DNA of 64,000 bases from Paenibacillus sp. 1781tsa1 (GTDB lineage Bacteria; Bacillota; Bacilli; Paenibacillales; Paenibacillaceae), in assembly GCF_024159265.1 (NCBI RefSeq), contig NZ_JAMYWY010000001.1:2046001-2110000 (forward strand), written 5' to 3'. The notes beneath the pieces are model-generated. The model saw only the letters and a program-made list of their open reading frames with translations, had not been told where the DNA came from and searched no databases. A program made the position numbers and the translations under genes. Of this stretch, positions 17,666 to 26,416 are shown piece by piece (position 1 is the first letter of the stretch; every line of letters begins with the position of its first letter).

Positions 17666-19482
17666 TCTCGGAATTAAAGTATTTCATGCGGAGATTGCAT
17701 CATGTCACGGGGCCCATTTTATATTGGAATCTGCTAGGGATGATCTGTATCAGTCTTATGGAAGGGATCGGCATCTACATGCTTGTTCCGATGCTGAGTC
17801 TGATCGGCATATTTGAGATGGGCTCCACAGGGTTGAACATTCCCTGGATTGGAGAAGTGTTGAATCGTTTTTCTGAGAATAGCCAATTGTTACTCGTATT
17901 GTTCACCTTTGTGTTGATTGTCTCCGGACAGGCTTGGATGCAGCGTCTTCAGACGATCCGTAATACTCGAATCCAGCAGCAATTTGTACGAACGCTGCGT
18001 ATGGAAACCTATGGTGCCATTATTATGGCGCAATGGTCATTTTTTCTCCAAAAACGAAAATCCGATTTTAACCATATATTAACGACTGAGCTTGCACGTG
18101 TGAGCCAAGGCACGAGCATTGTGCTGCAAATGACAGCTTCCCTGATCTTTACGGGCATACAGATTGGTCTAGCTTTCTGGTTGTCCGCCAAATTGACAGC
18201 ACTTGTGTTGGTCTGTGGATTGGTACTCTTTATCGTTTTGAGAAAATTCGTCAAGCGGGCCAAGCAGATCGGAGATCAGACTTCTGAGTTTTCGCAAAGT
18301 TATTATAATGGCATAACCGAGCATTTCAACGGAATTAAGGATATTAAGAGCAACATGCTTGAGCAATCACACATGAACTGGTTCGAGCGCATGTGCAGAC
18401 AGATTGAACGTAATGTCATTCAGTTTAGCCAACTGAACAGTGGAACACAGTTGATTCATCGGATGTCCGCGGCGATCATTATTGCGGCATTCATCTATCT
18501 TTCTCTCCGTGTTATGACGGTGCCACCCGCAAGTCTGCTGCTCATTATCCTTATCTTTTCTCGCTTATGGCCTAGATTTACAGCGATTCAGTCCAATCTG
18601 GAGTACATCAGCTCCATGCTGCCTGCGTTCCGTGTGGTAAGAGAACTGCAAGCTCAGACGGCGAAGAGTCGTGAGATCAGTGAAGAAGTGGCTTCAGCGG
18701 GAGAGACAGGGTCTCATGTGATTCAACCAATGGTACTTCAAGAATCGATTACATGTGAGGATGTCTGCTATCGTTATGAGGGAAGTGATACGTACTCATT
18801 GAGGAATGTGCAGGCTTCGATTCCCGCAAGGGGCATGACCGCGATTGTGGGTAAATCCGGAGCAGGCAAGAGCACACTAATAGATCTGATTATGGGCCTT
18901 GTAAGACCAGAGAGCGGTCGTATTCTGATTGACGGTGTTCCCCTGTCAGAAGAACGTTTATTAAGCTGGAGAAGTTCTATCGGATATGTCTCCCAGGACC
19001 CCTTCCTGTTTCATACCAGTATTCGTGAGAATCTGCGTCTGGTTGATCCCAATGCAAGTGAAGAAGAGATGTGGCAGGCTTTGCAGTTTTCCTCCTCTGC
19101 GGCTTTTGTGCGGAAGCTGCCTCAGGGTCTGGATACGATTATTGGTGATCGGGGTATTCGTCTATCCGGGGGCGAACGTCAGCGATTAGTGCTTGCCCGG
19201 GCCATGCTGCGGAATCCTTCGGTATTGGTACTGGATGAAGCAACAAGTGCGCTTGACAGTGAGAATGAACAGTACATTCATGAGGCGCTGGAAAGGCTGA
19301 AAGGACATGTGACCATTATCGTGATTGCACACCGTTTGTCTACGATTCGGACAGCGGATCGTGTCATTGTGCTCGATGAAGGTCGGGTGATTCAAGAGGG
19401 CGGGTACCAGCAGTTATCTACTGATCCGGTAGGGACGTTCAGTAAACTTCTTAATATGCAAGCGGGTGTTGTGGGGCAGTAA
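17662..19482 (+). CDS. Lasso peptide ABC exporter (D protein, PadeD-type)
   Basis: The 606-residue half-transporter has six membrane helices in about residues 20-310 and an ATPase domain with Walker A GKSGAGKS (397-404), signature LSGGERQR (about 501-508) and Walker B VLVLDEATSALD. It would form a homodimer that exports the mature lasso peptide and gives self-immunity. It has no C39 peptidase domain, fitting a system with a separate B2 peptidase. It is the last gene of the operon. Confidence 0.93.
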   Translation: MISELKYFMRRLHHVTGPILYWNLLGMICISLMEGIGIYMLVPMLSLIGIFEMGSTGLNIPWIGEVLNRFSENSQLLLVLFTFVLIVSGQAWMQRLQTIRNTRIQQQFVRTLRMETYGAIIMAQWSFFLQKRKSDFNHILTTELARVSQGTSIVLQMTASLIFTGIQIGLAFWLSAKLTALVLVCGLVLFIVLRKFVKRAKQIGDQTSEFSQSYYNGITEHFNGIKDIKSNMLEQSHMNWFERMCRQIERNVIQFSQLNSGTQLIHRMSAAIIIAAFIYLSLRVMTVPPASLLLIILIFSRLWPRFTAIQSNLEYISSMLPAFRVVRELQAQTAKSREISEEVASAGETGSHVIQPMVLQESITCEDVCYRYEGSDTYSLRNVQASIPARGMTAIVGKSGAGKSTLIDLIMGLVRPESGRILIDGVPLSEERLLSWRSSIGYVSQDPFLFHTSIRENLRLVDPNASEEEMWQALQFSSSAAFVRKLPQGLDTIIGDRGIRLSGGERQRLVLARAMLRNPSVLVLDEATSALDSENEQYIHEALERLKGHVTIIVIAHRLSTIRTADRVIVLDEGRVIQEGGYQQLSTDPVGTFSKLLNMQAGVVGQ

Positions 19483-19582
19483 ATAAGTGGACATCAAGAC
19501 GTTCAAACGTGATGAAAGATCATGTCTATCTTCTTCTATTATGATTAATTGATGGTATGAACAGCAATGGTATCACGTAAAG

Positions 19583-19609
19583 AGGCGCGCCACTATGGGC
19601 GCGCCTTTC
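19583..19609. terminator. GC hairpin between the converging exporter and cysC genes
   Basis: A nine-pair stem AGGCGCGCC/GGCGCGCCT closes a six-base loop. T tracts are short on both sides (CTTT), so it is a moderate bidirectional terminator for the lasso operon and cysC. Confidence 0.55.
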
Positions 19610-19638
19610 ATGTAAGTACATTAGTATAATGACAAGGG

Positions 19639-20277
19639 TTAATGAACCAATGCTGTATTGGAAGGGATCGGAAGCTGGAGAGCGCCAATCTGTTCCAAAT
19701 GTTGTACGATCTCTTGCACCGCTTCCTCAATGGACGATTGCTCTGTATCAATGATGAATGAAGGAGATTTTGGTACATCATAGGGGGCCGAAATGCCTGT
19801 GAAATGCGGGATATCACCGTTACGTGCTTTTTTGTATAGACCCTTAGGATCACGCCGCTCACATTCTTGAATTGAACAGCGCACATAGATTTCAATAAAA
19901 TCATCTGGTTCAAATAACTGTCTGACCATCTCCCGATCCTGTTCATGAGGAGAGATAAACGCCGAAAGGACAAACAACCCGGCATCTACCATTAACTTGG
20001 ATACTTCGCCAATTCGCCGCAAATTTTCTTGACGATCCCCTGTTGTAAAACCGAGATCACGGTTCAGTCCATGACGTACATTATCCCCGTCCAGAACATA
20101 ACAGCGTACGCCTTGGTCGTAGAGATACTGCTCCAGGGCAAATGCAAGGGATGACTTTCCTGCACCTGATAACCCGGTAAACCAGATGGCACGACTACGG
20201 TGCCCATTATGTTTCTCCCGGTCCTGTCTGTTGATGCTGGATGATTGCCAGGTTATATTGCGATCTTCCTTCGCCAT
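19639..20277 (-). CDS. cysC: Adenylylsulfate (APS) kinase
   Basis: The 212-residue protein has the P-loop GLSGAGKSS (residues 35-43), [11 protein letters not shown], the DLGF-x5-R-x2-N-x-RR segment, and the lid region [23 protein letters not shown] (split here across two conserved parts). CysC phosphorylates APS to PAPS, the sulfate donor of sulfotransferases. No ATP sulfurylase or PAPS reductase gene is nearby, so it is not in a cys assimilation operon. Its place directly downstream of, and convergent with, a lasso operon that starts with a PAPS-type sulfotransferase suggests it supplies that enzyme. A housekeeping role remains possible. Confidence 0.93.
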   Translation of the reverse strand: MAKEDRNITWQSSSINRQDREKHNGHRSRAIWFTGLSGAGKSSLAFALEQYLYDQGVRCYVLDGDNVRHGLNRDLGFTTGDRQENLRRIGEVSKLMVDAGLFVLSAFISPHEQDREMVRQLFEPDDFIEIYVRCSIQECERRDPKGLYKKARNGDIPHFTGISAPYDVPKSPSFIIDTEQSSIEEAVQEIVQHLEQIGALQLPIPSNTALVH

Positions 20278-20484
20278 GAGTATCCCGCCTTTTCCCTACC
20301 ATGATATGTATAATATTTTAACATATTTACAAGATTATAGCACCTTACAGATTTCTTCAAAATAAGCGTGAATCGACAAAATATCGGGTATAGATGTAGT
20401 ACATACATAAGCATTATGCATATATCCAAGGAGTATTTTGCATGAAATGATGTAAAATGCTCACATCGCAGGAGGAACAATGTC

Positions 20485-20895
20485 ATGAACGAAAACATAC
20501 AAAACATACAAGTTGGATTTAAATGCCCGGATTGCCATCAAGAGGTTCGAGTGGAATTTATAGATGAACAGGTCAGCACAGTTCGATGTAAAGGTTGTGA
20601 CAGAGCGTATACCCTGTTGAAGCCAACCATTGGTGATGAGATTCTTCTGGATTGGGAACAGGAGGCATTGTATCACAAGCTGAGGGCAGAACGGTCTGAA
20701 CTGGATAATCACAATATGTCCGCCTTGATTATCAAAGTTATCGAGCTGCTTACATGGCGTGATCGGGGAGATGGACAGACTCGTGCCATACAGACCGTAA
20801 GGGAATGGCTTGCCTCCAGTGGCAAACCCCAGACCTTGCTTGAATTGTTCTATCAATCTCCTCCACAACCTGAAAATAAACGTTTTGATCGTTAA
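20485..20895 (+). CDS. Small zinc-ribbon protein of unknown function
   Basis: The 136-residue protein opens with two Cys pairs, CPDC and CKGC, spaced about 20 residues apart, which should bind one zinc as a ribbon. The rest is helical and acidic with no recognised domain. It starts eight bases after AGGAGGA. It lies upstream of pdaA on the same strand, about 100 bases away, but pdaA has its own likely sporulation promoter. I do not recognise a named family. Confidence 0.65.
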   Translation: MNENIQNIQVGFKCPDCHQEVRVEFIDEQVSTVRCKGCDRAYTLLKPTIGDEILLDWEQEALYHKLRAERSELDNHNMSALIIKVIELLTWRDRGDGQTRAIQTVREWLASSGKPQTLLELFYQSPPQPENKRFDR

Positions 20896-20900
20896 GGATT

Positions 20901-20931
20901 TACATACATTAGCTGTTCCTGTGGCATATTA
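20901..20931 (+). promoter_or_regulatory. Possible sigma-G/sigma-F promoter for pdaA
   Basis: TACATA (20901-20906), 18 bases, then CATATTA (20925-20931). The -10 fits CATAHTA fully and the -35 fits TGHATA with one mismatch. pdaA is forespore-expressed in Bacillus subtilis. A nine-base inverted repeat (CTGTTCCTG at 20913, complement at 20972-20980) reaches the ribosome site. Confidence 0.5.
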
Positions 20932-20991
20932 CCTGAAGGTGTTCGTGTGTGCAAACGACTAACCGAATTTTCAGGAACAGGAGCGGATGGA

Positions 20992-21771
20992 ATGAAGCGA
21001 ATGGTTCTATATATACTGGTGGCACTGTTATCCATCAGTATGGTACCGGCACAGACTGAAGCATCACCGGTTACCGGAGCATATCACTTTGGCTTCAAAA
21101 AAAGTCAAAATGGTCAGCTGCCCTCCATTGATCAGGAAGGCTTCAAATCGATCTTACAACATAACGATGCCATTTTCCTGGGGGATACGAAGCAAAAGGA
21201 GTTGTATCTCACGTTTGATAACGGGTATGAGAATGGATTCACGCCTGCCATACTGGATGTTTTGCGTACCAAGAAGGTCCCAGCTGCTTTCTTTGTAACA
21301 GGTCATTATCTCAAAGATCAGCCCGAGTTGGTCAAACGCATGGCGGCTGAAGGTCATATCGTCGGTAATCATTCATGGAGTCATCCTGATATGACCCGTA
21401 TCTCCAATGAAAAACTTAGAGTGGAACTGGAGAAGGTCAAGTCGGAGGTGAATCGTCTGACTGGTCAACAAGCGACCTTTTTACGCCCACCGCGCGGAAT
21501 CTTTAACAATCGCACGCTTGCGGAGAGTCATGCTCAGGGTTATGTGAATGTGTTCTGGTCTGTTGCTTATAAAGACTGGGATACCAATGTGCAACGTGGT
21601 GCACAATATGCTCATCAGGAGGTACTGAAGCAACTTCATCCGGGGGCTGTCATTTTGCTTCATTCGGTATCCAAAGACAACACGGAAGCACTGGCTTCCA
21701 TTATTGATGAGGCACGTAAACAAGGGTATGTATTTAAAAGTTTGGAAGATTTGCGGACCAAAAATTATTGA
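20992..21771 (+). CDS. pdaA: Peptidoglycan N-acetylmuramic acid deacetylase PdaA
   Basis: Starting at ATG 20992, five bases after AGGAGCGG, the protein has 259 residues, matching PdaA length. A signal peptide covers about residues 1-24 (hydrophobic core, then QTEA-S). The NodB polysaccharide deacetylase domain shows YLTFDNGYEN (the first catalytic Asp motif, with N where chitin deacetylases have D), HSWSHPD (metal His pair) and FLRPPRG. PdaA removes the acetyl group from muramic acid so that muramic delta-lactam can form in spore cortex, which is needed for germination. Confidence 0.93.
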   Translation: MKRMVLYILVALLSISMVPAQTEASPVTGAYHFGFKKSQNGQLPSIDQEGFKSILQHNDAIFLGDTKQKELYLTFDNGYENGFTPAILDVLRTKKVPAAFFVTGHYLKDQPELVKRMAAEGHIVGNHSWSHPDMTRISNEKLRVELEKVKSEVNRLTGQQATFLRPPRGIFNNRTLAESHAQGYVNVFWSVAYKDWDTNVQRGAQYAHQEVLKQLHPGAVILLHSVSKDNTEALASIIDEARKQGYVFKSLEDLRTKNY

Positions 21772-21830
21772 TCTGTATCGTAATGAACAATGGATTGAAC
21801 GTAGGTCATTCCATTGTTTAGCAAAATATT

Positions 21831-21873
21831 AAAGGGCATCCTGAGCGAGTAAGCTCGGAATGCCCTTTTTAGT
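21831..21873 (+). terminator. Terminator after pdaA
   Basis: AAGGGCAT-CC-TGAGC pairs with GCTCGG-A-ATGCCCTT around a six-base loop, with one mismatch, and is followed by five T. degV converges from the other side and may also use it. Confidence 0.8.
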
Positions 21874-21964
21874 TGGATTGGAATGCCAGTCCACGTTTTG
21901 AATGTAACCACATACAGATCCAGAAGAAAGGAGTGGGTAATACGATAAGATGTAGCGTGTAATA

Positions 21965-22813
21965 CTATAAAACAGTGTTATAGATGATTCCAATCGTTTT
22001 TGGGCCGCAGTGACTGCATATTACACACCCAGCAGTGGTTAGTTCCACTCGAGCACCTGTCTGTTCCTGCAAAGACTTCTGCAAGTCCAGCGCATCCTCT
22101 TCGGCCATGGTGTGCACAACGATCAGCAGGTCCGGATCGATCTGATCCTTCTGGCTGAGCGTATTATTCAGCATTTGTTCCAGCACTTTCTCCCGTTTAC
22201 CGCGCACTTTATAGGCAGGTGCCATCTTACCATCCGTTACCCGGATGACAGGACGGATCTTGAGCAGGCTGCCAATCAGGTTCTGCATGCCCGAACAGCG
22301 TCCGCCTTTATGCAGATACTCCAGGGTATCGATGACAAATTCGGTGCGTACATTTGGTTTCATCGCCTCAATCAGGTGTGTAATCTGAGTCAGGTTTTTT
22401 CCTTTATCGGCAGCAGATACAGCTTTCATCACCATCAGCGCAATTCCTGATGAGAGATTCTGTGAGTCAATGACCGATATTCGACCTTCCGGGAATTCGG
22501 AGCTCGCTAGTCGTGCATTTTGATAGGTAGAGGAAAGTTCAGAAGATAAGCTGATATAAAGAATCTCATCCCCTTGATCTATGTAAGGTTGAAATGCCGT
22601 CATGAAATCAGCGGGGGAAGGTGCAGCTGTTTTGGGAAGACGCCCATCTTGGCTGACACGTTCATATAGCTGTTCAGGCTTAATCTCTGCACCGTCTTTC
22701 AGTGATTCTTCACCGAACACCACATATAAAGGGATGATGCCGATATCGTGCTGCTGGATCCATTCTGGAGCCAGATCACTTGTGCTGTCCGCAAAAATTT
22801 TGATTCGTGACAT
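21965..22813 (-). CDS. DegV family fatty-acid-binding protein
   Basis: From the ATG at 22813, six bases after AAAGGAGA, the protein has 282 residues, the family size. It starts IKIFADSTSDL (the DegV opening motif), has PKTAAPSPADF with the conserved Thr-Ala-Ala and Ser that contact the lipid carboxylate, and ends with THCGPKT-type sequence (SHCGPKTIGII). DegV/FakB proteins hold a fatty acid for phosphorylation by FakA. No FakA-like gene is in the window. Confidence 0.92.
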   Translation of the reverse strand: MSRIKIFADSTSDLAPEWIQQHDIGIIPLYVVFGEESLKDGAEIKPEQLYERVSQDGRLPKTAAPSPADFMTAFQPYIDQGDEILYISLSSELSSTYQNARLASSEFPEGRISVIDSQNLSSGIALMVMKAVSAADKGKNLTQITHLIEAMKPNVRTEFVIDTLEYLHKGGRCSGMQNLIGSLLKIRPVIRVTDGKMAPAYKVRGKREKVLEQMLNNTLSQKDQIDPDLLIVVHTMAEEDALDLQKSLQEQTGARVELTTAGCVICSHCGPKTIGIIYNTVL

Positions 22814-22918
22814 GTCAATCTCCTTTGAAAACAATGATTTTGGCAGAAAATATAGATTATACTTATGCGTAGACCTATTCATTTTAATTATAAGGAAACA
22901 AGGCGCTGATGCAAACCG

Positions 22919-23389
22919 TTACATCATGTTCATGCCTATCACAATAAGTGCAACGAATAACAGAATCATCATTCCATTTAATATGGTCCCGATCATGGCA
23001 AAGACTTTCTTTCGATTCTTGAGGACAAGACCAATAATTCCAAGGATGCCTCCGGCAAGATTGAGAATCAGGCCGACCATAATGGCTAATGAAGCCAGAA
23101 CCACTGCTGGATGCAAGGCTATCTCTTCTGCTTGCAACGGGGTGAGGACTCCGATGGACTCATTTATAGCCATGGTGGCAATAAAGAATATCAGAATGTA
23201 ACCCAAGATCGCAACCAATCCAATGACAAAGCTGGCGATACCAGGTCCGGAATGTTTCAGTGGTGCTAATGGTTGTCTCTCCTGATCTGCCGGGAATTCT
23301 TCATACCTATTGTTATTGTATTGATCTGCATGACCAGGGTTTTGATCCGTGTTGTTATAACCTGAATTATAAGAATCGCGATTATCCAT
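22919..23389 (-). CDS. Small membrane protein with Asn-rich N-terminus (DUF4190-like)
   Basis: The 156-residue protein has a polar, Asn/Tyr/Gln-rich N-terminal 45 residues followed by three membrane helices (about 48-75, 92-118, 128-152). The helices carry the PGIASFVIGLVAILGY and LAGGILGIIGLVLKN patterns of DUF4190/DUF4064 proteins, whose function is unknown. The start is preceded by AGGGAGG at 12 bases. It lies upstream of degV on the same strand with a 105-base gap. Confidence 0.7.
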   Translation of the reverse strand: MDNRDSYNSGYNNTDQNPGHADQYNNNRYEEFPADQERQPLAPLKHSGPGIASFVIGLVAILGYILIFFIATMAINESIGVLTPLQAEEIALHPAVVLASLAIMVGLILNLAGGILGIIGLVLKNRKKVFAMIGTILNGMMILLFVALIVIGMNMM

Positions 23390-23721
23390 AATTGTGACTT
23401 GCCTCCCTTAATCATCGTATTTAGTGTTATTAACCTAATCGATGAGTAATTACTAGCTTCAACCCATTTTCTAGGAACTGAAAACCAATCTTTTTGAACT
23501 TGCATTTAAAATACAACGATGACATACCTGTTTACTTTTCCATAAATATCGATAAAAATCAAGGATTTACGCTTGTTTCCTACAATTTATAGGGCGGAGA
23601 TAGAATTGTTAAGTATAAACAGACATATAATCTTTGAAGCTTCGTCCCGACTGGCAAAGGAGGAGTGGATTCGCTACAATGATAGGAGTGAAGAGTAGTT
23701 GAAATAAGGGAGAGAACTTAC
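23390..23721. other. Divergent intergenic region
   Basis: This AT-rich 332-base stretch separates the minus-strand membrane protein from the DUF423 gene. TATAAT occurs near 23630 and TACAAT near 23677, either of which could be a -10 box for DUF423, but neither has a good -35. I see no small gene or riboswitch. Confidence 0.4.
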
Positions 23722-24108
23722 ATGCAACGAAGATGGATGATGCTTGGAGCTGTAATGACCATGCTATCGGTGGCGATCGGCGCGTTTGGTGCTCACATGC
23801 TCAAGGATACGATTGGGCCAGCGGCCATAGCTACATATGAGACGGGTGTACAATATCACATGATTCATGCATTGGGTTTGCTCATTATTGGCTTGACGGC
23901 TGGTCAGCTTGGGGCATCGACGAAACTAAAGTGGGCAGCACGTTTGTTGTTTATCGGCATTATCGTGTTCTCGGGTAGTTTGTATGTGCTTAGTATTTCT
24001 GGTATCAAGATTCTAGGAGCCATCACACCCATTGGTGGGGTAGCCTTCATTGCCGGATGGTTGTTATTGGCATTAGATGTATGGCAGCGAGGTAAGGATC
24101 GCTCCTGA
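23722..24108 (+). CDS. DUF423 family membrane protein (YwdK-like)
   Basis: The 128-residue protein has four membrane helices and the family marks AIGAFGAHMLK near the N-terminus, TGVQYHMIHALGLL in the second helix and ITPIGGVAFIAGW near the end. Members are widespread small inner-membrane proteins without an assigned function. The gene stands alone between its promoter region and a strong bidirectional terminator. Confidence 0.9.
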   Translation: MQRRWMMLGAVMTMLSVAIGAFGAHMLKDTIGPAAIATYETGVQYHMIHALGLLIIGLTAGQLGASTKLKWAARLLFIGIIVFSGSLYVLSISGIKILGAITPIGGVAFIAGWLLLALDVWQRGKDRS

Positions 24109-24160
24109 TCGGGCCGAAGAAATCTCGGAGGGTTCAATCCTACATGAACCATTAAAACTA

Positions 24161-24212
24161 AAAAAGCAACTTGCGTTAGAATGTCCCGTCATTCTAACGC
24201 AAGTTGCTTTTT
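24161..24212. terminator. Strong bidirectional terminator
   Basis: A perfect 23-pair stem with a six-base loop, ending in five A on one side and five T on the other. It serves both the DUF423 gene and the converging gene at 24234-24812. Confidence 0.9.
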
Positions 24213-24233
24213 GTTTTAATCCGATGAAGTTAG

Positions 24234-24812
24234 TTACAGAAACTCATCGATTTCATTGGTTCGGAACGTATACACCTGTTTTTCATCGACATGGTATATG
24301 CTCACAATACTAGTATCCCGATCAAAATTTAAAATCCGGCATGGAATGCTCTGATGTTTACCGTTCTTGTTATTGACCACAATACGAGTGAGTCGATTCT
24401 CTTTAATGAGCGTGTCAATCCACGCATCAAACGAATTTCCTTCGGAAGCGTTGGATGTTTGGGGGGCAGTTTTTTTCTCACTAACTGGTTTTTCTTGCTG
24501 ATTCTGTGTTTTGGCTGGAGCAGGTGAGGCAGGTGTCTGAGTTGCAGTGGACGCCTTCTGTGCAGCGATGGCTTGTGATTTTTTGCGTTCGTTGTGAAGT
24601 GTGACGAAAGAGTCCTTTTTGGACTGGAGTGTCGCTTCAATAATTTTGCCTAGCTCTATGCCGGATTGAATCCGAAAGTCCGCAATTTGTTCCTCTTTGT
24701 TTATGAACTCCAACAGGGACTGCAGTGCCAATGCATTTGAGCGGCTCTTAATAAGTATATCGACATTAAACAAAAAGCCGATTTCCTCTTGATTGGATAA
24801 GGTTTCTTTCAT
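24234..24812 (-). CDS. Unknown protein with Hfq/Sm-like C-terminal segment
   Basis: The 192-residue protein has three parts: a helical N-terminal 75 residues, a low-complexity Ala/Pro/Thr/Gln linker (about 80-125), and a C-terminal 65 residues. The last part begins with a short helix (FDAWIDTLIKEN), then beta strands with ILNFDRDTSIVSI and ends KQVYTFRTNEIDEFL. That order resembles Sm/Hfq proteins, where a helix precedes five strands, an xFD turn sits in the middle and a VYKHAIST-like strand forms the RNA-contacting Sm2 motif. The likeness is by eye only. No helpful neighbours; the gene is monocistronic and ends at a strong shared terminator. Confidence 0.6.
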   Translation of the reverse strand: MKETLSNQEEIGFLFNVDILIKSRSNALALQSLLEFINKEEQIADFRIQSGIELGKIIEATLQSKKDSFVTLHNERKKSQAIAAQKASTATQTPASPAPAKTQNQQEKPVSEKKTAPQTSNASEGNSFDAWIDTLIKENRLTRIVVNNKNGKHQSIPCRILNFDRDTSIVSIYHVDEKQVYTFRTNEIDEFL

Positions 24813-25259
24813 TCATCCCAGCCCCGTTAAAAGATATGTCAGCTCAAAAAAACGCTTCAATACACTATATCATTAAAAATGAAATTATCATAGTGCTAGA
24901 GAAGCAGAAAATGATTATGGTTCATTGGGTAAATATTACAGATAAACATCATTATTCGGGTCTTTATTAGGTATCCACAAGACAATTCAGAATGAGGAAA
25001 ACAATGATCGTGACCATGTGGAAGAGGAGGTGCATCAAGAAAAGAGTGGGCTTATTAGATCGGTAAGGAATAGTTCAGAAATATAATACCTGTCTTCTCA
25101 AAATCAACTCCGTAAAGGTTGAACTTTATTTTACTTTCTCTATAATATTGATCTCCAAAATAGTATCATGTCCAACTCTAAGCATCTGTACTTTATTATG
25201 TAACAGTCCTCTTCTCGTTATGATACAATGTGTTTATCACATATTAAGGAATGAAGACC
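24813..25259. other. AT-rich intergenic stretch with a diverged repeat
   Basis: There is no convincing gene. The stretch contains copy 1 of a 74-base element (24969-25042) whose other copy precedes yunC. A TATAAT at 25140-25145 and TATGATACAAT near 25219 are possible promoters for the next small gene. Confidence 0.5.
24969..25042 (+). repeat. Copy 1 of a 74-bp repeated yunC upstream element
   Basis: It matches 26417-26489 at about 85 percent by hand alignment (about ten mismatches and one indel), including the GAAGAGGAGGTG that serves yunC as ribosome site. Similarity stops where the yunC start codon would be. The two copies flank the two AT-rich genes between them. Confidence 0.75.
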
Positions 25260-25520
25260 ATGCGTCAAGAGGACAGTGTATTTGAACAAATTATGAAGCA
25301 GAAGAGATTGAAGCCGATCAAGCCTGAAACTAATAAACTTCAAGTCAAACCAATACATAAAAAGAAACTAGTTCAGGAGCAATTAAGTGAAATGGATGGT
25401 CAATTCAAAAAGTCGGTAGCTGAATCAATAGACCGCAGTGTACTTCATAGACGTGTACTGGGAATTAGAAGAGAGTTAATAGAGATAAGGCGATTAAAGA
25501 ATGATGAGCATACGTTTTAA
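25260..25520 (+). CDS. Small basic protein of unknown function
   Basis: The product has 86 residues from ATG 25260 (MRQEDSVFEQ); AAGGA at 25246-25250 touches an earlier ATG at 25251, so the second is better placed. It is Lys/Gln/Arg-rich, probably helical, with no recognised family and no membrane segment. It lies inside the AT-rich insert between the two yunC upstream elements. Confidence 0.55.
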   Translation: MRQEDSVFEQIMKQKRLKPIKPETNKLQVKPIHKKKLVQEQLSEMDGQFKKSVAESIDRSVLHRRVLGIRRELIEIRRLKNDEHTF

Positions 25521-25563
25521 GGTAGCCCCAATTTGATTCACCTTGGGTGAGGGTAGTTTTTAT
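25521..25563 (+). terminator. Possible weak terminator
   Basis: An imperfect stem (TAGCCC with GGGTA, and CACC-TT-GGTG within) runs into five T, directly after the small basic protein gene. Confidence 0.4.
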
Positions 25564-25665
25564 TAATGCGTTTATTTTCAACGTAATCACTTACATCTAA
25601 TCCCATAGACCCACTCCTTGTGGCATGGTATAATTATTCCATAATTTAGGAAACGAGGTCTATAT

Positions 25666-26274
25666 ATGAAGAAGTTGGTTTTATCGTTTTTAGTCATTCT
25701 ATTACTCGTCACTTCAACTCAATTGGCTCCAGTAACAGCAGCTACTAAGTATGATTTTAAAAATGTTAATTGGGGAATGACAGTTAATCAGGTTAAAAAG
25801 AAAGAGAAGTCGAAATTGTTAGATACAACCAAAATAAAGGATATTTCGTTATTGGAGTACAAAACAACAGGATTCAGAGTCAACGCAAAACTAGTATACA
25901 TATTCTATAAAAACAAATTAGTACGTGCAGTATATGAGATTTTTCCTAATGATACTAAGAAAACCACTATGGATAAGTACTATAAATACTTCAGCATAAA
26001 ACGTGATCTCTTTGATGAATATGATGCTTCAATTAACTTCAAAGATGGTTTAACTCCAAGTGGGAAACGAGTACTTTATGATAGTGAAGACGTAGAAAAA
26101 GATTTAGTCTCGGGTGCTATTGCTCTTGAATCTAATTGGGTAATTGACAAGAAAAAAACCAGCATTAGTTTAATGTTGGCTAGGGTTACTGATGCTGTAA
26201 GGCTTAGAGTAATATACACGGATTATAACTTAAAGTATGACCTTGATGAACTTATAGACGCTCAAAAATATTAA
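25666..26274 (+). CDS. Secreted Lys-rich protein of unknown function
   Basis: The 202-residue product has a clear signal peptide (MKK, hydrophobic core, cleavage near PVTAA-T, residues 25-27). The mature part starts with a KNVNWGMTVNQVKKKE segment, a W-G-M-x-x-x-x-V pattern often seen in small secreted Bacillota proteins of unknown role. It is rich in Lys, Asp and Tyr and poor in Cys. Base composition is AT-rich and codon use (many AAA, TTA, ATA) differs from neighbours, which suggests later acquisition. AGGT lies a few bases before the ATG. Confidence 0.65.
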   Translation: MKKLVLSFLVILLLVTSTQLAPVTAATKYDFKNVNWGMTVNQVKKKEKSKLLDTTKIKDISLLEYKTTGFRVNAKLVYIFYKNKLVRAVYEIFPNDTKKTTMDKYYKYFSIKRDLFDEYDASINFKDGLTPSGKRVLYDSEDVEKDLVSGAIALESNWVIDKKKTSISLMLARVTDAVRLRVIYTDYNLKYDLDELIDAQKY

Positions 26275-26287
26275 TGATTATTATGAG

Positions 26288-26316
26288 AGCTACCTCGTTT
26301 CCGAGGTGGCTTTTTT
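26288..26316 (+). terminator. Terminator after the secreted protein gene
   Basis: AGCTACCTCG pairs with CGAGGTGGCT (one G-T pair) around a short loop, followed by six T. Confidence 0.85.
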
Positions 26317-26416
26317 AATATTTCAAAGAAAAAGCATACTTTTACATCTAAGTCTGAGAGAAGAATTACGAATAATATATTTGAACTGTAAGTACCTACA
26401 TTTTCTCAAACACGGC

